Of a DNA stretch of 64,000 bases, positions 22,311 to 33,605 are shown piece after piece. Positions within the stretch are counted from its first letter, which is position 1; the number at the start of each line of letters is the position of its first letter. The notes beneath the pieces are model-generated. The model was not told the DNA's origin and did not search any database. It saw nothing but the letters and a program-made list of their open reading frames with translations. Both the position numbers and the translations under genes were made by a program. The stretch comes from Siderastrea radians (Eukaryota; Cnidaria; Anthozoa; Scleractinia; Rhizangiidae): assembly GCA_964017195.1 (NCBI GenBank), contig OZ024895.1, positions 15,145,034 through 15,209,033 on the forward strand, read 5' to 3'.

Positions 22311-25073
22311 ACCAATCCACTGCCTAGATTGCGGCTGCAATGTGCTTACATCCCCATCTCGACCACCTTTACACTCTATCTTGCCTGAAGTACGCTACCT
22401 CGGTTTGCACCTCTACCCTCAAGAATAAACCAGAGATCTTAGTACTCACGGGGTCACGGGGGGTGCCAACTCTAAGAATATCTGTTTCGGGAGAACTGCA
22501 AAATTTATTCGGGAATCTGAAGTTATTGCCAGGAATCGGAGCCTCGAGAAATTATTCGGGAAACTGCAAATAATATTGGAGTATTACATAATATATTTGG
22601 GGCTTGCATATAACTTTGTTTTAATTTCAGGAGACGTCTCCTTTTGTCTGACCATGGTCAATTGTAAATTGTAAAACTAATTTAACCCTCTAGCTAAAAA
22701 TATCCGCTGTATTATCTTGGAAAAATCTCTTCTAAGTACTGGGGAATCAATGACTCGAGATTTTAATCAGTCAAACATGTAAACTTGGGTTAAACTGTGC
22801 ACATCAACGGTGCACAACAGGATCTCCAAATACTCTACTCGGCTCTGTCGCTCATGAATTAATCTGACGATACACGAGGGCCGGTTATTTAAACAAGGTC
22901 TAACTGAAACTGCGGCTTAAAGACAATGACTGTACCTCCCAAATCTTTTCATAGGCGGGTCATTTTAAGGAGATAAAAGTTATTTATCACCAGCGTCAAA
23001 ATGACAATAGATCGATTGCTAATTGTCAATATTTCGAAGAGGAAAATGAATTTGCTTTCCTTCGTGTTAATGTTCTGCAGAATTTTTAAAAGTATTCACC
23101 CAAATAAGAAGCTCATAAATGCAAGTAATCTATAAAGAGTTCCACCGTGTCAAGCGAATTAAGGAGCTTAGCGTGTTAAAAAAGCAAAAGTCTAGCGTGT
23201 TATAAAAACAAAGCTCCGCTTTGTAAGCCAAATATGAACAATGGCTGCAGACACGCTATCCAAAATCAATTGTTTTTATGCGCATATAATGTATGTCAGA
23301 AGCGTGCGTGCGTGTTATAACGTGTCGTGTGCGTGCACGTGCCTTCACTTATTCCCTGAAACCCGTGGAGGGGCGTGGAGGGTCACATATCGTACCAGCC
23401 CATGTACTCGACAACTGTCCAACTCCGTTCAAAATAGTCCTTACATACACCAGCACATCCCACGTAAACGCCTTCAGGTGTCTTCTTGTTAAAGTTTAAG
23501 TAGTGAAAAATATAAAACAAAAGTTTCAATCTACCCTTGAGGGATAATTTAAATGCTGTCGCCTAGCTGTCTGCCAAAGATAATACAGAGATACCTCCTA
23601 GAACTCGGCTTTTCTTTGTGAACACTTTTCTTATTAGGTAATCACTTAGGCACTAGCAATCTGAAATAGCCAGAATTATTTTCGCCCTTTTTAAGGTAGA
23701 ATCCGGGAAAAATACTACTGGAGACATAACTTTGCCCACAAAACGAGATGCTGGTCCCTCTTAAGGATACCTTGTGAAATTTTCTTTCCTTTTTTTAATA
23801 GAGGAGCCTCCCCCAGGCATACACGTTGCATCCGAAAAATACTTTAATTAGGCAACTCACTGAATCGAAGCACTAAACTTTGAATGCTATTTATCACCAG
23901 CGTCAAAATGACAATAGTTCGATTGCTATTTAGTCTCGACAAGGCCAACTGAAAAATACCAATTTCATTCCAGTTCCAAAATTATGAAATATGCCAACCT
24001 TTTGTCTAAGAGAAGCAGCGCGTGCAAGAAATGGACCCGTTTATCTGCTTTAGCTTGTCTTGACGAAAATATATGCATAGAAATGTCGAATTAAGTCTAC
24101 TCTTGCTTCAAGTTTACACGACTTACAGTTGTTTCCACCTGACCCCAATCAAAGAAAAGAAACATCCTCAAGAAATTTATTCTGTCTTCGGCCTTGGTCT
24201 CTCAAAAGATGTGCACAAAACACACGCCGGACCTTGAGTCAGGCAGGGGCATCCAAACAGTTATTTCTTTAGAATACCAGTTCGGAAAATAATAACCGCC
24301 TCACAAATTCGGGTTCAATCTTGGGAAAATGTTTGCCTGCATGTCATCTCAAACCCTAACCTTTAAAACATAGGAAAATTAGTTCCTTTTGTTTTTGGAG
24401 GGACAAATAAAATATGCCGTATATAATACGAAATTAAGTCAGGTAGCATTTTTGAAGAGCAAACAGCAGCTCGGTTAAATTCGGCCGATAGGATTTTGTT
24501 TCCTATAACGCTCTGCGACTTAAAAAAAAAAAGTTTTAGCTACAGAATCCGAACAGATCAACCTGTGTTATCGTATTTAAATTAATATCCATTTTGAAGG
24601 CCCTGAAACAATCGGAGAAAACAGAAAATGACATTTCATGTATTTTGCTTACATTTTCCTGTCTGGTGCCCATGTTGAGATTTACAATAACTGACAAAGA
24701 TCAAAAGTGTTTGAATTTCCTTACAGTGGCCAATTTACCTTATTTTTACTGAAGCTGTTATGAATTTGAAATGATACCTTCCCGCACCCACTGAACCAGC
24801 ATCACAGCATCTTTAGAAACTAATTCCTGACGTTTTAGTTTTCAATGTGGCTATCTGATTAACCATATTTTCTGAAAGCCTTTACTTTGCAACAGCATCG
24901 TTTAGAACTGCTGACCGTTGCTAATACAGTCATTCAACACAAGGCAATTGGCTCTCCTCTTTAAGCTTCCCATAGTCTATTCTAGTAGGAACGTGGCCTA
25001 AATTTGTCAGCCGTCTCCTCTACTTACCTCTAAGAGTAAGCGACCAGAAGAGACATAGGAAATGCAAGCTGCG
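22311..25073. other. Spacer between the inverted SAP-gene copies
   Basis: No gene recognised. It contains a pair of 40-bp direct repeats, listed separately. Its outer limits are the two SAP-gene arms, so it may be the interior of one roughly 5-kb inverted-repeat structure. Confidence 0.4.
22981..23927. repeat. Pair of 40-bp direct repeats 907 bp apart
   Basis: A block beginning TATTTATCACCAGCGTCAAA and ending TCGATTGCTA occurs at 22981-23020 and 23888-23927 with one mismatch. The sequence between has no recognisable gene. It could be the footprint of a deletion-prone tandem duplication or of solo ends. Confidence 0.7.
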
Positions 25074-25076
25074 TAA

Positions 25077-25371
25077 AGGCCCGTTTACATGCACATGCGA
25101 TTTTTGGTGCAATTTTTGTCGCGCTCTCCAATGCAGCTTTCGTCGCAAGTGTAAACTAGCAGCGATTTCGCTGCGATTCCAGTGTAATATGTGCTGCAAT
25201 TTCCCCCAAACCGCCGCCAAGTTGCATCAATCGAAACCTCTGCCATATCGCGGCGACAAATCGCACGCAAATCGCCGCTAGTTTACACTCACTTGCAATT
25301 TTTATCGCGAGCTCGAGCGCGACAAAAATTGCAGTGAAACGTGCGACAAAAATTGCACAAAAAAACGGGCC
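25077..25371. mobile_element. MITE with TAA target duplication
   Basis: Ends GGCCCGTTTACATGC and AAACGGGCC, with arms rich in GCGAC and AAAATTGC motifs. TAA flanks both sides (25074-25076 and 25372-25374), as for PIF/Harbinger insertions. Complementarity covers most of the element, with stretches such as TTTTTGTCGCGCTC against GAGCGCGACAAAAA. Confidence 0.8.
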
Positions 25372-25388
25372 CTAAGATCGGCGAAATG

Positions 25389-25570
25389 TAGCCTGTTCCA
25401 GGCTCTCAGATAGTGGGGAAAGCGTGAATTGAGAAAAAGAGCGCGAAAAAAAGCGAAGGGGCTGGGGAGAGACAAGGCCCCCCATTTTTCCAGATCCCGC
25501 GCGTCTTATTTTCGCGTTCCCTTACTAATTTTCGTGCCGTCCCAACTATCTGAGAGCCTGGAACAGGCTA
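25389..25570. mobile_element. Short TAGCCTGTTC-family MITE, perfect 8-bp TSD
   Basis: Ends TAGCCTGTTCCAGGCTCTCA and its complement. GCGAAATG is directly repeated at 25381-25388 and 25571-25578. A shorter relative of the element at 6111-6693, and only 17 bp from the preceding MITE. Confidence 0.9.
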
Positions 25571-25751
25571 GCGAAATGTGGAAGCGGACGAAAAGATAAA
25601 ACGGGTTGATACTGAGCAGAGACAGAGCTCCCTTTTGTCTACTTCTCCGTCTCTTTTTCCAACTATAATTTTTGATATCGTTTGTTATTTTTGTGGGATC
25701 TTCACAACAAAATCGGGAGGTTGTTCCAGATTTTCGGGACGACCCTCATTA

Positions 25752-26054
25752 AGCCGCGGCTACACGAGCGATCTTTTGCTTGCGATGGTGATGCGATTTT
25801 TTTGAAATTGTCGCGTCGCCAGCGCGTGGCGAAAATTGTAAGTGTAGCCACCCTCTGACAAAGACCGTGATTTTGTCGCAAAAAATTCAACTCATTGAAT
25901 TTCTCGCGATTTTTTTCTGCGATTTTTTCATCTGTCGCATCACCTGTGCGAGGGTAGCTACACCTGCGATTTTCACCGCGCGCTGGCGACGCGACAATTT
26001 TCCAAAAAATCGCATCACCATCGCAAGCAAAAAATCGCTCGTGTAGCCGCGGCT
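25752..26054. mobile_element. MITE with TTA target duplication
   Basis: Ends AGCCGCGGCTACACGAGCGA and its near-complement. Arms of about 75 bp contain TTGCTTGCGATGGTGATGCG. TTA flanks both sides (25749-25751 and 26055-26057). The GCGAC-rich design resembles the element at 25077. Confidence 0.9.
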
Positions 26055-26084
26055 TTAGCGTGTAGTGCTGGTCAAACAGCAAGT

Positions 26085-26800
26085 GTTAGAGTTGACACCC
26101 CTCGTGTACTCCTTTCTTCATCCGTTTTGATTTTCATGAAAGGCCGCACTTTGGCTATATATACATGGACACTCTCTTGATTCAACTGAGCAGTTAGTAA
26201 AGATTCCACATAACCATCACTGAATAAGCGATAATCGTCAAATGATTTGTAAGCGGCAAGGCCCTGCTTGTCGTAATCAGTGGAGCGGTAAGCTTAAATC
26301 AAATAGTTATGTCGTACAACCCAAAAGGCGGTGAAGAGTTGAATTTGTTCACGGTCTTCAGGGAAAATGGATTGGGAATAAGCATATCATGAATTATTAA
26401 AATCTGCATCATTAGTTTAATCCACTGGCATAAACCATTCTTTTGACTGCAGAGGCGACTTCCACTGGCGAAATAGTTTTCAAAATATCCGCTTACTGAA
26501 ACTCGACGTTCCTGCAAATATTTTGTTAAGTTCTGCCACATTCATAGTGTTGAAGTCGCTCTTATTCGTTTGCTTTGACTTTTTGAACCTAGAACTATTC
26601 GAGTTTCAAAGACTTTAAGTAATGGAAAAATTATATAGTAACGGGAACTTGAAATAGCGACTCGTAGTTTGTAGACGTGCAGTGGTTGTTTGAGTAACCG
26701 GATGTCCGAACTTTCGAGGTTTGTTTACGTCAAAAGTCGGCAAAAGTCGCGTGACACTACATGTGAAATCTAACGCCGAAAAGGTGAATTGATTTGATAG
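26085..26800 (-). pseudogene. SAP-domain transposon gene fragment, right inverted copy
   Basis: Inverted relative of 21785-22310, including the shared promoter-side sequence, and longer at its 3' end. Readable pieces are YLQERRVSVSGYFENYF, LIPNPFSLKTVNKFNSS, PPFGLYDI, STDYDKQGLAAYKSF, DDYRLFSDGYVESLLTAQ and VHVYIAKVRPFMKIKTDE. The start ATG is lost, and the frame breaks in the A run at the same place as in the left copy. Shared damage means the duplication happened after inactivation, or both copies belong to a non-autonomous family. Confidence 0.7.
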
Positions 26801-28279
26801 TTATCATTAAGTATTATTGTGACTCACGTCATGTGAGCTCCGCCAAGCTTTTCATCCTTCTTGAACTTGGCTTATTGGTTAATAAGCTTGGTTGATAACC
26901 AGTAGTTCACCTGGCTCATTGAAAGTGAGGCACAGCATGAACCTTCCGACTTCTAAATTCTGAAAAGACAGTCCGATTTTATTTCTGAATACATATTTGT
27001 CTAGTGAAGGTGGAAAGAGAGGTCACTGGATATATATGTGGTTTCTGAGTCTTATGATCAAGGACGCAGTCACAGGTGTCGATTGACCTTTGAGTTCTAA
27101 TGTTTTCTTAGATGTGGATACACCTACCAGTAGGATACCGCTTTCATTATTTCCAATTCAAGATGTCCATTCAAACACTTTGGCACTAAATATAGTGGAA
27201 AGTAAACCTAGTGTTAGGGAGTTGAAAGTCAATTGCACTGAAGTCCTTGAATGCATCAAAGCAGGTGCAGCGGTGAGCAGTGCATTTGCAGTGGCTAGAT
27301 ATTAGTCACAGATTATAATACTGCAAAAAGGTGGAAAATACTTTTGGATAACAGGTAATGTCTGAGGTAATGTGTGAACTCTTTGAGAAACGTGTCGCGG
27401 GGAAAAAAAGAGTCACAGGGCAACTCACCTCAGTAGTGAAATTACTGCAGGGACTCGAAGACTCGTGCCAGAGCCAAATGTTTTGCTCACGAAACCGATG
27501 TGTGTGTTGAAATGTGTTCAGAGACTTTCCTTTGCCAGCTCTTTCACAAAGAGGAAGAAAGATGTTCATTACATGTTTCAAACAAATTCTGTCGTGACGC
27601 AAACTGAAGAACTTTGTAGACGTTCCCTAGGTTATAGCGAGTTTTTGCGCGAGAATCGCTGTGGCCGCGCGTTTTCCCGCCCTTTTCCTGGTCCTGAGGT
27701 AATGTTGGTAAACATTCATGTACTTCAAAAAATTTCCATGTGTGTAATTTCTTCGCCAATATCTTTGCAGTCACATGATCTCACACGAAGGATTTTTTTG
27801 GCGTCTAGTGTCATTTCCTATTTGTCTGTGAGTCCTAGAGTTAGCAATAGCTTTAGCTGTGAGCACGTTTGGGAAATTTCCCCGACCTTGGCCAAAGACC
27901 ACCAAGAATGGTTAAGTTATCGGTCGAATTCTGGGTTCTACATTTGTTCCCTAATTCTTGTTTATGGCTAATACTTTGTCCTAAATTTATCCGCGTTTTC
28001 AATCATGTCTAGATGTCAGTTGTTTCCGTTTGTTCTGTTGGTGTTCTGAGCAAGAGCTTGTTGAGGCGGCCAAGTTCACGGGGTTAGGAAACCTAAACAT
28101 GTCTACAGTGACGGTATGTAATTGGAGAGAGACGTTAGACGTAGGTCGTAAGCGGCGATGGAATAGAAGTCTCGTCGACAGACTTTAAAAAAACTACCCA
28201 GATTAAAAAAAAAAAAATACCCAGGGTCTTGGTACCCTTTCGCTAAGCAAGCGAGTTGCAGCTCTCGTCTTTATGTTTT
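26801..28279. other. No gene recognised; one exon-like frame
   Basis: From 27104 to 27305, after TTTTCTTAG, a plus-strand frame of 64 codons reads DVDTPTSRIPLSLFPIQD, VHSNTLALNIVESKPSV and ELKVNCTEVLECIKAGAAV. It looks protein-like but I do not recognise it. The rest of the stretch has no structure I can support. Confidence 0.3.
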
Positions 28280-28399
28280 ATCCGTCCGTCCGTCCGTCCG
28301 TCCGTCCGTCCGTCCCATCCGTCCGTCCGTCCCATCCATCCATCCATCCATCCATCCATCCATCCATCCATCCATCCATCCATCCATCCATCCATCCAT
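28280..28399. repeat. (TCCG)n/(TCCA)n compound microsatellite
   Basis: About ten TCCG units with CCCATCC interruptions change to about seventeen TCCA units. The adjacent MITE begins immediately afterwards, so the element may have inserted into, or seeded, the tract. Confidence 0.95.
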
Positions 28400-28400
28400 G

Positions 28401-29023
28401 TAGGCATTTGCCGATTGTGCTAGTAAAAGTGGCATATTATGCTAGTGGCAGTGCTCGTTTTTTGCCCAAATTATGCTCAAATTATGCTCGCTTTTCAAAA
28501 TTATGCTACTTTTTAAAAAAATTATTCTGTGCACAAACTTCACAACTCACAACAAGACAAGTTTGAAAATGTATTTTATTAACCCTGGCCTGACGTTCTG
28601 GGCCCGGTTGTTCAAAACCTGGGTAACTTTATCCGGTGGTTAGGCCTATACGGCGGATAAATCTGCTATCCAGCGGATAGTTATCCAGCGTGGCGGCCGC
28701 CATTTTGAAACGAGCACTGGGAGAAAGACTAAGGAGTCTGGGACCGAGACACAGACTTCCGGTTCCGTTTCATCGAATTCCCGCGGCATCTCAACACAAC
28801 TAAAAAGCAATCGCAAAATAGGAGTGGAACCAACTGTTAATAGTAATCTATCGTTTTTAGTAGCTGAGATCTTCGTTTTCTTGAATTATTCTAAAATTGT
28901 GCTATTAAGACAAGAAAATATACGGATTATGCTAGCAGTGCTACTTTTGGAAAAAGGGCAAAAATTATGCTCAATTCCTCAGATTATGCCAAACATTATG
29001 CTAGCACAATCGGCAAGAGCCTA
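28401..29023. mobile_element. MITE with TAGGC ends between microsatellites
   Basis: Left tip TAGGCATTTGCCGATTGTGC and right tip complement share TTGCCGATTGTGCTAG. Both arms contain several AATTATGCT(A/C) units in mirror orientation. A TCCA tract abuts the left end and a CATA tract the right. The middle contains GTTATCCAGCG-like segments that may be a nested older element. Confidence 0.75.
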
Positions 29024-29166
29024 CATACATACATACATAAACTTTATTTCATCTCGAATTTAAGAGTAGCGCTGATACTAATGTTTTCGAGATAAAAAAG
29101 AAAAAAACAATAACGATAACAAATGAATAAATATATTAACAAAAGAAAAAAATACAAACTTCTTAA

Positions 29167-30670
29167 AGGCCCACCTTCGCCCAAACGGCCTTGCGACCGT
29201 TTGTTATTGTTTTCAAATGGTTCTATTGTTCTTCTCGCGATCTGATTGGTTCCCAGGATATTCCTGCGAGCGAGGAAATTGTCACGGATATTCAAAACAA
29301 GTCGGAGCAGCCATATCGCATCGATTTACTTTGCGAAGTTGGTCCAATCTACGGCTTCAGTTTAGAAATCTTTAGGCTTTTATGAAAGGCATTTACTCCC
29401 CCAGTGGGGGCGCGGTGGTGTAGTGGTTAGCGCGTTGGACTTCAGATCTGAAGGTCGGTGGTTCGACACCCAGTCCCTGCCATCGTGTTGTTTCCTTAGA
29501 CAAGATACTTTGCCCCACATAGTCTCTCTCCACCCAGGTGTATAAATGGGTACCGGCGACATACTGCTGGGGGATAACCCTGCGATGGACCAGCATCCCG
29601 TGCAGGGGGGAGTAGCAATACTCTCAGTTACTTCATGCTACGGAAACCGGGATAAGCTCCGGCCGTGTGGGCCTCCTTGGCCCGAGTGCTACTTTATCCT
29701 TTTTTTTATTTACTCCCCCAAAACGTTGGATCTATCTGATGTTCGCCATGTGAAAGTTTCAATGACATAGAAAGCGAGAAGCCGGTCAGTTTGTTATGTT
29801 TGCACGCAAGCAAGCGATCTCGGCAGAAGACTCAGTTACTTCGACATTCGATTGTTTTAGTCTGCAGATTGCAATCGTATTGTCTTAAAAGGTAACAGTG
29901 ATATAAAGGTCCCTCCTAGTCATTACAGAGGTTGGTCTGAAGGGAAATAAACAGCGTATACCACTCGATAGCAACTCGTTGATCATCGTTCGCAAAATAG
30001 CACTTGTCCGGTGACTCCCGCATTACAATTTTAACCTTTGAAACCCAGCCGTACGTTTGTACTAATCGATCAAATTTCCCTGAACCTATGGTTAACTAAG
30101 AAACTAATTCTTTAAATTCAATCGTACGACGATAGATACAGAGGAAGAAAAAGAAAACAGTCCTGCAAAACCATTCATTTATTACTCACCCGCGAGCCGC
30201 TCTGTTTACATCGCGCGAATAAAATCAAATCAAACGAATTAAACTTACTTGCCAAGGTCCCGCATCCGAATACAATCAGGAATTCAAACAACATCACTAC
30301 AAGAGATTCATCAAATATCCGTTTCTTTGCTTCATAACACAACTTCCTCTGAGACGAATACTGGCAATATTTTCCTTCGGCATAACAGTGCAGTATCCTC
30401 AACTGCGAGGTATCATTTGGCAGGAAACATATTGGACGAAGTAAGAGCGAAAAAAACATATTTGGCCGGCTCTGTCACAAAATAATTCCAGGAAACAACA
30501 GCCTGATAATTGAAGAATACGTTCCTGCATGCTTTTGCACGATTTTCGACATGATTGCTCCGGAGGAAACGGATTTTGAAAGAAAACCCGCTCAGCAACA
30601 ATTTCGTGTTACACGAAATTCATAAAACAGCAAGCGTGGCGCGCAAGGCCTTTTGGGTGAAGGTGGGCCT
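29167..30670. mobile_element. TTAA-flanked DNA transposon relic, 1.5 kb
   Basis: Ends read inward AGGCCCACCTTC(G/A)CCCAAA, then GGCCTTGCG. TTAA is present directly outside both (29163-29166 and 30671-30674). TTAA duplications are typical of piggyBac and Kolobok elements. A SINE sits inside. Frames at 29230-29385 (+) and 30175-30459 (-) are open, but I recognise nothing in them. Confidence 0.8.
29404..29707 (+). mobile_element. tRNA-derived SINE with 13-bp TSD
   Basis: The tRNA-like head has GTGTAGTGGTTAGCGCG (A-box region) and GGTTCGACACC (B box). The body contains CCTTAGACAAGATACTTTGC, CCACCCAGGTGTATAAATGG, CCTGCGATGGACCAGCATCC and GGAAACCGGGATAAGCTCCG. It ends in a T-rich tail. ATTTACTCCCCCA is perfectly repeated at 29391-29403 and 29708-29720, the LINE-type duplication expected. 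The perfect TSD and its position inside the TTAA element show a comparatively young insertion. Confidence 0.93.
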
Positions 30671-31706
30671 TTAAGATACCTTTAGTTATTAATTAAAAGA
30701 AGTATAATTGAGAATCTTCCGTCTGCTGAACATTTCATATTAGACGTCATTTATATAGGTCGGTAATTGTGGTCAAGAGTACCATGCGTGCACGATATAC
30801 AGTCAAGTGTTCAGTTTACCAGCCTCTGTTCGTGTAGCGGACCTGTGCTAGCTCTATATTAATGGCCGCTTCGGTTGTAAACAAAGGATTTCATGAATAC
30901 GACATTTAGGGCTTTTTGAAAGGAACAAACTCAAATAAAAACCCTTAGAAACATGAACACTGTGTTAGTGTTTGCTCTTAGGGGCTTGGTTTGTCGATTT
31001 AAAGCTCTGTGAGGCGGTTTGAGAGACTTGAAGTTTGACCTATTCTATATAAAATGTATATATACTCACCCGGCGTGCAGTTTCTAGAACCTCAAATTAC
31101 CCACCGGCTTGGAATTTGAACTAAGGTTAAGAAATTTGAGTGTTGTTTTTCACCATTCCGTCCACAGCCTCTGAGCCGAGAACAACTGCCTTTTGGGCTT
31201 TGATTTTTAACAAACTATGATGGTGAATTCTAATGTTCCTCGCTACAGTAATCTTGCTTCTGCATGAGCTGCATAGAAATTACCTCTTCAAGTTAGTTCT
31301 GTCTTCAGCTCGATCAAACACGCACATGATTGATCCGTTGTGCGAACGGATTACAAACTTGTTCCGCTTCAACTCCAGCAGCTAATATGGTAAAAATCGT
31401 ACAACTTTAATCCGCTTTGAACGATTATTACAACAATGTTTCAGGAAAAATCAAACACGTACCATATTTCAGAGCCAATAATTAAAAGATTTTTCCCCAT
31501 AACTTGTGCCAAACTTCGTTCACTTTCGAGCAGTTTCATTGATCGATTCATTCAGCTTTGCAATGAAACGCTGCAACACTTCGCAAGGTTTTCACGCCTT
31601 TTTCTTTCAGTGATGTGATCGATTCTTGTTCCATTTTTATCTCTTTTCTCTTTTTTCCCTTTCTCTCTTGACTGTTTTTTTTAAATGGTGATTAAGTTTT
31701 AAATAA

Positions 31707-31822
31707 AACAATTATTCTACTCGGGCTTGCTAGATATCAAATGATTATAAACAACTTGGCGCTACGCGCCTCGTTACTTATCTATCATTCGATATCCAGC
31801 ACGCCCTCCTAGAATAATTGTT
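31707..31822. mobile_element. Compact hairpin MITE
   Basis: AACAATTATTCTA at the left pairs with TAGAATAATTGTT at the right. Inner arms include GGGCTTGCTAGATATC against GATATCCAGCACGCCC, around a TTGGCGCTACGCGCC core. 116 bp with no coding capacity. Confidence 0.75.
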
Positions 31823-32239
31823 AACTATTATCTGCTTGGGCGCCGGAAACTAAGGTCAAAGTTTATTTCGTGTTCAGGTAGCTCTAAATTTCCAATTTCA
31901 GGAATACTTGTTATGTTGGCGGGGACCAAAAGCAATGGAAGAGAACTTCCGACACGACTTTTGTGCAGACTATTGATTAGAAATTAAGGTCGCAATCGCT
32001 TGGGTATTTTACTGTTACACTTCCAAAACTAGGGATAATCAAGCACGGGAAAATGAGTCAAAGCCACTCTACCAAACAGGCTAGTTCATACATGAACTGT
32101 TTGTCGCGGTTTAACGCCTTTCTGAACATTATTCATAGCGGAGCCTGCGGGCAAAGCCTGCCAGCGAAGCTCCATTGCTAAGGAAATTTGGTAACCTATC
32201 AAGCCGAGAAATTTTGGTTGTGACGTAATAGTCACGTGA

Positions 32240-32308
32240 CCGTCCGTCCGTACGTCCGTACGTCCGTACATCCCTACGTCCGTACATCCGTACGTCCGTC
32301 CGTCCGCA
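32240..32308. repeat. CCGT/ACGT compound microsatellite
   Basis: About seventeen 4-bp units alternating CCGT, ACGT and ACAT. Preceded by GTGACGTAATAGTCACGTGA. Confidence 0.9.
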
Positions 32309-33136
32309 AGACTCTGGGAGGGGGAGGGGAGTGCCAAGTCAACCCGACGGGGGTAGAGAATGCCATCTTTTCTTGGCGGGAAATCGTGCGGTGCTTTTGG
32401 GCAACCCGCGTTTTTCTTGGCCGGAAATCGCATGACCATCGTCGCTTTTGAAAAAGAGGTTTCTTTAAAAGCTTAAGCTTCTTTAGTATTTAACGATTGT
32501 TCGAGAGTACTGAAGTTTATACTCGACAAAAAAAAAACATCTAATATCTATAAATGGAAAGAAAAAGTTCAAAAGAATACTGGTAGAAGGCGAAAAGTTC
32601 AAGTTACGAAAGCTGCCTTCAAAGGACTTCATGGCTTTGTTTTCTTCACGGCGGAGAGTTTGCCCTGTTCTGAAACACAACCGAGTAAGTGAAGTTTTTA
32701 AAGGGTCTGAGGTACATGATTTCGAGTATTACGGTGAAAGAAATTACGTTTTGTAATGGAAATTTGATTTATGCCATTAGAAATGTGTCATTTACTTTTG
32801 ACTTTAAACAATGATTAGAAAACGCGCTCAGATTTGTGACAGATTCTTGAATATTTTGCCATGCTCAGCCGATTTTACTAGTGTGGACTGACCTACGATT
32901 TTGGAGTGTAACGCGAATTGCATTTAAGTATAAACTTACGGGTTTTCGAATAAACTTTTTTCAAAAATGATTTGTCTGTCCATTATTTTGTGTTTGTTTA
33001 TTCATAACAGTAGGTCTAAGCACAGTCGCAAGACAACTGCACAAGCTTTGCTTTCAATTTTGACAGTCCGGTCCATCTCTTTGTGCAACTGTCGATTTTC
33101 TTGTCCTAGAACTTTTCAATAGTAATAATCTTTTGA

Positions 33137-33605
33137 GCGAAGCAGTTGTCGGTTTAAAGCTGTTTTATTCCAAAAGCTTGCGAAAACAGTTTTGTGCGTT
33201 CCTCAAAGCGCCTAACTTTATATAGGCTTACTTCGCATCCGCAAAACTTACGCCGGCATAATTTAATTAAAGTGTGTTTGATGTTTCTTTGTTTTGAATC
33301 TTCACGGTCTCTAGTTAGAGAACGAAATATAACAGTTATTTGAAAAACTATAAGCGAAGCAGTTGTCGGTTTCAACCTATTACATCCGAAAAGCTTCCAA
33401 AAACAGTTCTGTGCATTTTTAAAAGCGCTCTAATTTCAGACAATTTGCAGCCGCAAAACTTATGCCACAGAGTTTATAAGAATGTTTGGACGGTGTTTGT
33501 TTGTTTGTTTTCAATCTCGATGGTCTCAAGTTAGAGAACGAAATATGAGGGTTACTTAAATAACTATAAGCGAAGCAGTTTTGAGTTTAAAGCTATTTTA
33601 TCCGG
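33137..33605. repeat. Tandem repeat, 216-217 bp, 2.2 copies
   Basis: GCGAAGCAGTTGTCGGTTT starts copies at 33137 and 33354; a diverged GCGAAGCAGTTTTGAGTTT starts a partial third at 33570. AGTTAGAGAACGAAATAT recurs at the same phase. Copies are roughly 75 percent alike, with indels. Confidence 0.85.

Larger units (their letters stand above)
30675..33136. other. No gene seen; two small repeats
   Basis: Holds the hairpin MITE at 31707 and the CCGT/ACGT tract at 32240, listed separately. Otherwise AT-rich sequence without coding signal. Confidence 0.4.

Noticed and set aside
28273..28566. Frame with repeated Ser-Val-Arg-Pro and Ile-His-Pro-Ser
   Set aside because: Translation of TCCG/TCCA microsatellite.
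29404..29480. A stand-alone tRNA gene
   Set aside because: The head is followed by a SINE body and tail, and a perfect 13-bp duplication encloses all of it.
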